Part shown: positions 9,217 through 21,900 of the stretch, piece by piece | Numbering within the stretch: the stretch's first letter is position 1 | How the letters are laid out: each line of letters begins with the position of its first letter | Assembly: GCA_902765215.1 (NCBI GenBank) | Contig: CACWZA010000005.1 | Coordinates: 80,350-144,349 of the forward strand | Length of the DNA stretch: 64,000 nucleotides | Direction: 5' to 3' | From: an uncultured bacterium | GTDB taxonomy: Bacteria > Cyanobacteriota > Vampirovibrionia > Gastranaerophilales > Gastranaerophilaceae | Notes under the pieces: model-generated | The model's database searches: none | Told to the model about the DNA's origin: nothing | The model's input: only the letters and a program-made list of their open reading frames with translations | Made by a program: the position numbers and the translations under genes

Positions 9217-10116
9217 ATGAGTGTCTTTTTATGGGTAATGATATGTTTAATGGGGCTCTGTTGGGGCAGTTTTCTAAATGTCCTTATAGTGAGAACATTA
9301 TCCGGTGAAAGTATTATCATGCCGCCTTCTAAGTGCCCAAAATGCGGACATTCTCTTTACTGGTGGCATAATATACCGTTGGTGTCTTTTCTTATTTTGC
9401 AGGGCAAATGCTATTTTTGTAATAAGTCTATTGATATACTCTATCCGATTATAGAATTTGTGGGGATGGCGATAGTATTATTCTCGTTTATAAAAAATGT
9501 TTCAATAGTTGATGCGTTGTCTGTTGTCATTATTCTTTCCATGTTTTTGGTTTTATCTTTCACTGATGTTAAAGAAAGAAAAGTATCGGTTATACAGTGC
9601 GCGTTTATAATTCTTGCGGGGTTAGTTTTTAACAGACATGACATAATCGGCTCTGTTATTGGGGGACTTGTTGGCGCCGGTATAGTTATGGCAATTTCTT
9701 ATATTGGTTCAAAATTCTTTAATAAAGTAACTTTCGGAGTTGGTGATATATATTTACTCGGCGCTTTAGGTGCTGTTGTGGGTATTGACAGATTATTTTT
9801 GTTTATAATTTATGCTCTGTTTCTTGAGTTTTTGCTTGTTATACCGCAATATGTAATTGGTTTGATAAGATCAAATCAGGGCGAAACTTTAAAATACTTA
9901 ATAATTTTTGGGATAGCATGCCTTTTTCTTTACGTTTCGCGTAATATATCCTTCTTCTGCTCAAACTTAATACTGGCGTGCTTTTTGTGGATTGTTCTTT
10001 TTGCGGCGTATAAACTTATAAGAAACCTGTTTTCTAATTTAGAAAACCCTGAAATCCAGTCAGAATGTCCTTTGGCACCTGCTATTGCTATTAGTTGTTT
10101 AATCTTTTTATGTTAA
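9217..10116 (+). CDS. pilD: Type IV prepilin peptidase (A24 family)
   Basis: Membrane aspartic protease that removes prepilin leaders and N-methylates the mature N-terminus. 299 aa, about eight membrane segments. The N-terminal GSFLNVLIVR motif and two CxxC pairs (KCPKCGHS and KCYFCNKS) give the methylase/zinc part. The catalytic aspartates lie in LSFTDVKERKVS and VTFGVGDIYLLG. Implies type IV pili or a pseudopilus or competence system encoded elsewhere. Co-transcribed with the upstream sigma factor (two-base gap). The last 70 residues are unusually long and hydrophobic for the family. Confidence 0.93.
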   Translation: MSVFLWVMICLMGLCWGSFLNVLIVRTLSGESIIMPPSKCPKCGHSLYWWHNIPLVSFLILQGKCYFCNKSIDILYPIIEFVGMAIVLFSFIKNVSIVDALSVVIILSMFLVLSFTDVKERKVSVIQCAFIILAGLVFNRHDIIGSVIGGLVGAGIVMAISYIGSKFFNKVTFGVGDIYLLGALGAVVGIDRLFLFIIYALFLEFLLVIPQYVIGLIRSNQGETLKYLIIFGIACLFLYVSRNISFFCSNLILACFLWIVLFAAYKLIRNLFSNLENPEIQSECPLAPAIAISCLIFLC

Positions 10117-10190
10117 GTACAAACTTGCACGTCATGCGAAAAAACATTATAATAAAATTGCTATTTATATTTCGGCTAGTGTAAAATCTT

Positions 10191-10221
10191 AACAGGAAGG
10201 ATATCCGACCTGTTTTTTTTA
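10191..10221 (+). terminator. Rho-independent terminator after pilD
   Basis: Stem aacagg (10191-10196) with cctgtt (10209-10214) and a run of T. The loop itself contains the palindrome ggatatcc. Lies in the 256-base gap before gyrB. Confidence 0.65.
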
Positions 10222-10301
10222 TGCAAATTTTATTTCTTTAGAAAATGTGTTTTGCATGCCCGAAAAATGTTAATAATTTTACCATAAACCCTTAATATAA
10301 C

Positions 10302-10329
10302 TTGATTATGCCCGTGTTTATTATATAAT
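10302..10329 (+). promoter_or_regulatory. gyrB promoter
   Basis: TTGATT (10302-10307), 16-base spacer, TATAAT (10324-10329). The ATG is 43 bases further on, with GAGGAG as ribosome binding site, so this is a conventional leadered transcript. Confidence 0.65.
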
Positions 10330-10354
10330 ATTCTTATAAGAATAGTAATTTTAG

Positions 10355-12814
<2,460 letters not shown>

Positions 12815-12828
12815 TATTGTTTTTAATA

Positions 12829-12866
12829 TAAAAAAGAGGATATCGTTGATATCCTCTTTTTTTTGT
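12829..12866 (+). terminator. Rho-independent terminator after gyrB
   Basis: Perfect stem aaaaagaggatat / atatcctcttttt around a gttg-type loop, followed by T residues. Confidence 0.9.
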
Positions 12867-12870
12867 ATTA

Positions 12871-12914
12871 AATTTTGTAACAAAATTTTTTTCATGTCTA
12901 AAGTTGTGTAGAAT
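12871..12914 (+). promoter_or_regulatory. TGTAACAAAAT box and putative promoter of the giant protein gene
   Basis: ATTTTGTAACAAAAT (12871-12885) is a perfect 7-bp inverted repeat around one base. A possible -10 TAGAAT lies at 12909-12914, putting the box just upstream of the -35 position where an activator would sit. The 5' leader contains a hairpin, ggtgta-ttac-tacacc (12934-12949). The same box precedes three other unrecognised genes in the window. Confidence 0.5.
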
Positions 12915-12993
12915 ATATGCCGTTATCTTTAATGGTGTATTACTACACCTATGTGAAGAATGTGTAATATGAATAAGATAAAGGAAGTGTAAC

Positions 12994-15900
12994 ATGGCAG
13001 ACAAGTTCAAAATTTCTGGGTCGAATACCGGTGATTATTACCAAATAAATAACGGTAAAAGAGAATATTTTGATAAAAATGGAAATCCATTGGACCAAAG
13101 TGTTTTTCTTGATAGGAATAATGCGCAGATAGACAAAAAAGGTGCAATGCGTAAGAAAGAAAATCTTTCTCAGAACGGACTTGTAAAACATTATGTAAAA
13201 GGTTCAAAAACCGGTAGATATTATACAGTTGATGATAACGGAAATAAAGCTTATTATGCTGCTGACGGAACTTCTTTAAATGAAACTTACTTTTTAAAAG
13301 CTGAAGGAGTTACTAAAAATTCTGCAGGTGAAATTGTAAAAGTAAACAAAAAGAATGGCACTGCTAAAAATCAGCCAAAACAACAGCAAGAAAAAGAAGT
13401 CGGATTTTTAGAAGGACTTTGGGAAAGCACGAAGGGTGCTATAAATGGTGCATATAATATTGCAAAGAGTGCTGTTACCGATGATGAAGGTAATTTTGAC
13501 CTGAAAGCAGGGGCTAAAAAAGTCTGGAAAGCAACAAAGAATGTATTCAGAGATGAAACAGGAAAGGTATCTTTAAAAGGTGCTTGGCAGGCATTAAAGA
13601 GTGCCGGAAAAGGTATTTGGGATTCCGGTGCAAAAATGGTAAAGGGAATGTTCTGTAATCCTGATGGAAGTTGGGATGCATGGAGCATTGCTAAAGGTGT
13701 TGGTACTTTGGCAGCATTCGGTGTTGCTATTTGGTTTGCAGCACCTGTTGTTGCTGCTGCATTAGGTGTTTCTGCTGCTACTGCCGGAGTTATTGTCGGT
13801 ACGGCTGCAGCTGCCCCATTAATTATTGAAGGTGCTAATAACTTCTTTAGCGGTGCAAATAAGGTTATGGATACTGCAGAAGAAGAAGATCTCGTAAAAG
13901 CGGGTCAGATGGCAAAAGATGCAGTAAGAGAACAATCAGAAGGTGCAACTGATGTCGTTATGGGCGAATTAATGCGTCGTGGTATGGCAAAGGGTGCATC
14001 TCATCATGTTAAATCTTATGAAGCTAACCTTGCAAAAACAAGTGCAAAAGTATCTTCACAGGGTTTAAAAACAACTTATAAGATAAATGCTCGTTCTCAG
14101 GCACTTATAAAAACTTATGTTGATGGTGCTAAATCTGCAGCACAAGTAGTAAGACATCCTGTTAAAACAGGAAAAGCGATTGGTAAAGGTACGGTAGATT
14201 ATATTGACAGAACTGTTACAAGAAAGACAAGAAAAGGTTTTTCTGAAAGAATAAAAGATTCTTCTCCTGATGAAATGCAGGGATTATTTGAAGAAATTGC
14301 GCAAGACGAAGTGATGAAACCGAGTTCAAAAGCGCGTGCATTAAAAGAATTAGCAGAACGCGCAGAAGAAGAAGGTATGGAAGATTTTGCGAATACTGTC
14401 AGAGATCAAATCCAGACTAAAAAATATACACAAATAAATTCTGAAATAGATAACCTTGCTACAAGACGCAAATTATTTACAAGAAGAAAAGTGGCAAGAA
14501 CAGAGGTTCCTGAGGGTAAAGTAGAAAAAATTGAAACAAAAATAGATGCAGCAGTTGAAAAAGGTCAGATTACCGAAAATCAGGCTGATGCGCTCAGAAC
14601 TAAATTAGCTGAACAACAAGACGGTATTCGTTCTTATTCAAGAGTTAACGAACAACTTTCTGATAAGAAACATACTGTTCAATTAGATGAAGATTTTGAT
14701 TTGAATATCGAAAATATCAAAAATCCGAAACAAAGAGACAGCTTAATGAAAAAAGTTGAGGGTTCAAAACTTAGCGTTGAAGAAAAGATGACTGTTCTTC
14801 AAAAAATTCTCGATAATTGTGAAAGTGAAGCTGATGTATTAGATTTTAATTTCCGTGTCCGTTCACGCAAGATGGGGTTGAAATCAAAAGATCAAAGAGC
14901 ATTACAGCGCTTGGCATACCAAAAATTGCAAACAATAAATCCAAAAAGATATAGCGAGATTGACGGACTTGCTCAAATGGTTCGTGATGATGCAAAAGAT
15001 TTTCAGTCAAAAGCAGATAATTTGGTTGATGCATTGGAAAACAGAGCCGGTAAAAGACATTGGTGGAATAGAAAACGCGATGTTTCTGATGCGGAAAAAG
15101 CTAATGCAAAATACGCACAGGAATACGCAGAACAACATCTTGCTGATGTGACAAAAGCGGCACAGGCTGAAAGAACTGCCGAATTCCGTGCGCAGATGGA
15201 AAAAGGTAAAGGACTTAAAAAACTTGGTGAGAAAATAAATAAAGCATGTGATAATAAAGAAATTACAGAAGCACAACGCGATGCACTTTTAGATGAGTTG
15301 CCTAAGGCAAAAGAAAATCTTCAAAGTAAGAAGAATTATGATAAGTTAGCAAAAAAAGCTGCTAAAACAAAAGATATCCAAGCTACATTTGATGAAATAG
15401 AAAATGCGCATGCTAATGGTGATATTACTGCTGAGCAGCGTGTGGAACTGCTTGATAAATTATCTGAGCGTAAAAATCAGTTGCTTGAAAAATCTCAAAA
15501 AGCTAAATTTAATGAATTGAAGAAGAAAGTTAAAAATACTGATGATGTGGATGTTACCCGTCAAGAGTTAAGTGATGCTTACATGAATGATGAAATCTCT
15601 GATGGTCAGTATGCAGAGTTGAAAAATAAACTTAGTCAGCGAGAAGAAAAAATCAATAAAGGCAGAAATGAGGAAGCACCTGAAATAGTTGATGACGAAA
15701 TCATAGAAGAAGAATTACCTGTGGCTGATATGGAAGTTGAACCGACTGCCCCTCAAATAGAGAGAGCAGAACAACTCGGGAATATGGCAGACAGAGGTAT
15801 TACTACTTCTGAAGAATTGTGGAATGAATATCTATCAGACAAAATAACTCATAAACAATATATTGATTTGATGGGCAGATTAGACAAAGCAGAAAGAACA

Positions 15901-18900
15901 ATACCCGGAAAAGACCCGATTACAACTGATGAAGCGATAGATAATTTCTTGAAAGAAACTGAAAAGACCGAGTCTGAACTCAGAAAAGATACTTATTTTG
16001 ATGAAAACAATGAGTTATATTCAAGAAGACCTGAATCAGAAGAAGTAATAGGTGCTGAGGAAATAAAAGCACCAAAAGCAGACGAAGTTGCCCCGAAAGC
16101 TGAAGAAGTTGTAGCGAAAGCTGAAGACGAAGTTGTAGCGAAAGTTGAAGACGATGTTGTAGCGAAAGCTGAAGATGAAGTTGTAGCGAAAGCTGAAGAT
16201 GAAGTTGTAGCGAAAGGAGAAGTCGTAGATGAAACTTCAACAGAGGCTGTGACAGAAGCACCTGTCGAAACTTCAACCGTTGTTGAGGAACCTGTACCTG
16301 AGGTTAAAATTCCTGAACTAACAGAGAAATTAGGTGATGCGCAAACAAAAACATTTGAACCAACACTTGATGCTGAGGGAAATTTTGAAACAATCGAGTT
16401 TAACGGTAAAAAATTCACGCACAGTGTCGAGCAACACAATAAATATATTGCAGAAGATGGAACAGAAATGTATCATTCGTCTACATTTAACGACAATTAT
16501 AGAGCATATACGATAAATAAACCTGGGGAACCAACCAGAATAATTCATGTAACTCCTGATAATAATATTTATTGCGAAGTCACTGCAATCAAAGGTCAAC
16601 ATGGAACGATTTATAATAAGAGTGTTTCCTACAATAAAGGTAAAATTAGTGAAATAAAAGAAACAAATACAACATATAATGAACTTGGTAAGCCTAGCCG
16701 TGTTGAGACGATTGAAAAAGATCCGTATGGCGAGAATGGTGCTGCGCGCATAGGTACAGAAACCCAAACTTTTGAATACAATGATGCAGGAAAAACAACA
16801 AAACGAACAACTCAGACAAAATCGAAATACGGTAATGAATCAACAAATGTTGAAGATTATCAATATGACCTACAAAATAGACAAACCGGATATCAAGAAA
16901 CTGTTGATGGAGTTGTGAGAAAACAAATTTCCAATGATTTCACTGATACAAACAACCCTAAATTGATAACTCATAAAGTCGAAACAAGATATGATATAAA
17001 TGGTAAAAATCCGACAGTATCAGAATCAAATATGACTTATGATGCAAAATCACGCAGAGCAAGTTATGAATATAAGGTTGATGGTGAAACAAGAGTAAAA
17101 GCTAAATATTCTGGTTTTAATGACGAAGGCGGTTATGCTTGGGATGGTGAAACAGGCGAAGTATTTTCCAGCCCAAGAATAGTAGAGGTTGAATTACCTC
17201 AGGGACATCAGCCATTTGATATACCTAAAGGTACAAATATCAAATATACACTTGGTGAAAACGGTAAATATACTAAAGTTGAAATCAACGGTAAATCATA
17301 TCCTATAGAAGAAGATGGCTCGTTTATATACAAAGATGCTCAATTCTCACATGGAAGTTATCCGTTAGAAACTGTAGATAGTCATATTTACATGGATATT
17401 TCTTGGGTTAAAAAAGGTACAAAACCAACAATCTTAAAAGAGATTGACGGGATAGATGTTGCCCAAAAACCAAAAATTGATACATACAGACAAATTTTTG
17501 AAAAATGTAACGATGAAACCTCTCTTGATGCTTTGTCTGCAAAAATAAGAGAGCATAACGATAAATCAGGTTTGTTTGATACGAACGGTAAGCGTAATGC
17601 ACTTTTGAAAGAAATCGAAGCTAAGAAACAACAACTCAATACGGTTGAGGTTAAATTTGAAGGTGAAGCACCTGAACTGTTGTCGCAAGACCCTGTGGCA
17701 GAAGGGCTTGCAAGAATTGACAGATTGTCTTCAAAAGAAGATGTTCAAGCTCTTATGGATAAATGTAAGACTCCGGATGAACTTGTAGCGCTTGATAATA
17801 AATTATTTGCTCTCCAAGAAAAGACAGGAAAAAGATTGTCTGATGCTGATATAAATGCTTTAAGGTTTGAATGCGACATTAGACAACAAGAGTCTTTTGG
17901 TGGATTTAAACGAGTATTCGATGATAACGGTAATGTTGTCAAAATTGAAGCCAACGGCAAAATGTTTGAACTCAAAGACGGCAAATATGTTGCAGAAGAC
18001 AATTCAACATTTAAACTCGGTCGCATATCAGAAATAACTGATAGTCAAGGAAGAGAGATTAATACTTATTATACTACAGGAACGAGTGTTAAATACAGTT
18101 ACTCAGGTAATAATGTAATTAGAATAGAAGCCAACGCCTTTGAAAAGACATATACATATACAAATGATGTAAAAACCGGAGGAACAATAAAATTTACAGA
18201 TAAAGCCGATGGTTTTAAAAAAGGAGATTTTGTTGAATTTACTTTAAAAGAAGACGGAACATTCAAAACAGTAAAAATCAACGGTCAAGATATCCCTGTT
18301 AGAGAAGATGGAACATTTATTCTTGATACGGAAAACAGTTATTTTAAAACTCGGAAATATACATTCGACGATGGTGGAATCTATAGTATAAAAGGTGAAG
18401 AAACTACAGAAACCACAACTGTAAAACGCCCTGAACAAAGGGTTAATAATGGGGTAAATGAGAAACCTGTAGAACCTACTGCCAAAGGTACTTCTCAAAT
18501 TGAAAATGGAAAATTGAAAGTGGAAAATGATGTTCAGGAAGTAGGTCAGGCAGTGCCTGACGCTACAGGGGCAAAATCTGAAACAACTTGGGATACATCA
18601 AGTCCTGAGGCGCTTGACAGACAACTTGCTGTTCGTTTAAGAAAAATGGAAAAACAAAAATATGATATGGATGCTTATGAAGCACTCAGAAAAGAAATCA
18701 TGGAGTTAGATATTGAGGATAATGTAAAATTAGACTTGGTTGACCGACTCGACTTGCAAGAAAAATCGCACAGAATCAATCCAGATCCGCAAGCAGAAGT
18801 GGTGAAACCTGCACAACCTGCGACTAAGCCTGCAAGACAATATAATATGGAAGATACTATAGTTTGTGAGTATCGTGTTGGTGAACAAGATATATTTAAT

Positions 18901-21900
18901 ACGTCAAAATGTGATCATTATGACTATAGAAATTATAAAGAAGACACTGAATACACATTTAAAGGCGAAAAAAGAACTATAATTGTTGAAAATGCCATTG
19001 GCAGCAAACGGTCAAAAGTAACAGACGGATATAGAAATGGTGATGTTATAGCCGTTGATGTCAAAGGTGAAGTTTCAGCCGCAAAACGTAAAGCTATTCA
19101 TAAAGCTATGCAAGATGCTGTGACTGATGCTGATATGAAAGCTTTACCTAAAAAAGTTCAAGATATTATGAACGATAATTCTACTACAACCAAACAAATT
19201 AAAGTTGGCGACGAGGTAGTTGATTATGTTGTTGATAGTGACGGATGTTTGGTCAGTGTTGGTAAAGCAAATCTTCAAGGCAGAAACGATAATTTTACCT
19301 TTACTATGTATGGAGATGAATATGTATTTTCAGACGGAACAATTAGATTCTCTAAAAAAGGTACTCCAAAGACTGAACCTCAACCTGGTGCAGAAGTAGG
19401 TCAGGCAGTGTCTGACGCTACAGGGGCAAAACCTGCACAACCAGTGGAAAGTGTGAAACCTGCACAACCTGCAAGACAATATACTACTAATGATATAAGA
19501 ATTGGTAAAACCTCTGCAAAATGGGGCGGAAATAGTACTGTTGTCAATCCTGATCAAGGAATGTTACTTGATATAAGACCAGATGGTCATGGTGGTTTTG
19601 ATTCCAGCGCAAATGTTACAAATTGGTCACAATACGGCGATTATGTTACCTTTATGGAAAAAGGTGAAGTAAGAACTGCAATTATACAAGATTTAGGTGA
19701 AACCCCATTAGGCAAGACCATGAGCGGTGTTCGTGGTGGCGACAATATAACAGTTGCAGTCAAAGATAAAATATCTATTGCTAAATGTAAGCGTATTCAT
19801 CAAGCAATAAAAGATATTAAAACCGAGGCTGAACTCGAAACATTACCTCAAAAAGTTAATGAAATATTGAATGATAACTCTACAACCACAAAACAAATTA
19901 AAGTCGGTGATACAACATACGATTATGTTGTTGATAGTGACGGGTGTTTAGTTAAAATTGGGAACGACGAAGTTCCATTTAAAAAAGACAATATTCCTTC
20001 CTTTAAGATAGAAGGTGATGAATATACCGAATATTCATATGAAAATGGTGAAATAAAAATTATTAAAAAAGGCGCTCCGAAAACAGAACCAACAGCACAA
20101 CAACATGCAGAACAATCTGCAACCGGTGGCACTAAGAAACCTGCTGAAATGAGTGGCAGTGAGCTAGATGCGGCTTATGAACATTTTGAAACTCAAATTG
20201 ATGGTAGTGAATATTATTTTAAAGACTGGAAGGATTCAAATGGTATTGTTGAAACTCGTATCATCCGTAACGGAAAAGTCGTTGAACCAAACGCTGAAGG
20301 TATCTACGAAATCAACGGTAAAAAATATACTCTGAAAGACGGTGAGCTGAAAGATGTTACTGAACAACCGTCACCGGAATTCAAGGCTGATGATGTTGCT
20401 CCAAATGAAGGTGAACATATCGGCGGCGAAGTTGAAGATCCTGCACTTATACAGGCTAATTTCACAAAAGATGTACAGGCTATTGCTAATGAAACAAATG
20501 TAACAAGATTAAAGAATCTTAAATCAGAAATAGATACCTCGGACGGGTTCAAAGACTATTCTTCTGAACAAAAACAAGCACTCAAACAAGCAGTGGCAGA
20601 CAGAATTGATGAAATACAGGAAAGAAACTATCAATCCTTAGAGGAAAGAATTGCTAATGCAGAGACAGAAGAACAGGTTGATGCAATATATGAAGACCAA
20701 GTTGAATTATGGAAAAATGATGAAATAAACAGCAACCAATCAATCGAATTAACCAAAAAACGACAAGCAAAAATAGATGAAATCAATAATAAATCAACAG
20801 CAGAACCAGTAGAAATACCTGAACTTGACGAATTGTTTAGTGTAAGAACTGAAGATATGTATGTTCATAATATCGGATTGAAGGAAGGTAAATTGGTTCA
20901 ATTTGATGGTGAACTACTTTCAAAACCTGTGGCTGACGGTGAAACATTTACTTTCAAGGGTAAAGAATACAAGTTTGAGAACCGTGGAATTAAAGAGGTA
21001 AAAGCAGAAGAAGCTGTTTCTTCCGAAACTCCTGTACCTACCCGTGACGATTTGGCAGCAGAAGAAAGTATAAATATAACCTCAGATTTTGATAAGATTG
21101 CAGACGAAACTGCCTATAAGACAATGGAAAACCGTATTAAGAACTCAACTGTTCTTAATGACACTGAAAAAGCAGATTTGTTGGCTCTTTTAGAGCGTGA
21201 AAAAGGCGGTTTTAAACCTGCTGAAAGAGTATCTGTAGCTGACGATATTGCAAAATCTGATGTTGATGGAGCAGTAAGAGAACAAACATTAGGTGATAAA
21301 GCAAAATCTTTATTAGGTGCTACAATTATTAAACCTTTTAAAGTTGCAGGGTTTGTAGCTGCTGCAAATGAGATGGGAAATTTAATACCTGATAACAATG
21401 GTGTTGATGAACAATTGCCGATAGCAGATGATGTAGTATCAGAAGAGATTACAGATACCGATGATGAAACAGTAATTTCTGACGAACTTATTGAACGAGG
21501 CGATGAAACTGAAGAAGTTGATAACGATTCATCTGCTAATGAAAAATCTGAAGATGATTACAAGCAGGAAATCGAAGGAGCTCAAACTCAGGATGAGCTG
21601 GATAATATAGAAAAAGCGATTGAAAATAGTAATTTGTCAGATTCGGTAAAAGATCAAATTAGAGCATTGATTGAGGCAAGACGTAAGGCGCTTGAAGCAG
21701 AAAACAATGCTGCTGACAACGCTACAACTGTTGCAGTTGGTGACGAAACAGTTACTGTTTCAAAAGCCGGTGATAAGACAGTTGTTAAAGATAGTAATGG
21801 TAATGAAATAAAACAAAATAATGATGGTACATATACAATTGGCGGTAAAAAATACAATTATCGTGACGGTAAATTCACTCCTGTTCAAGATAATAGTTCT

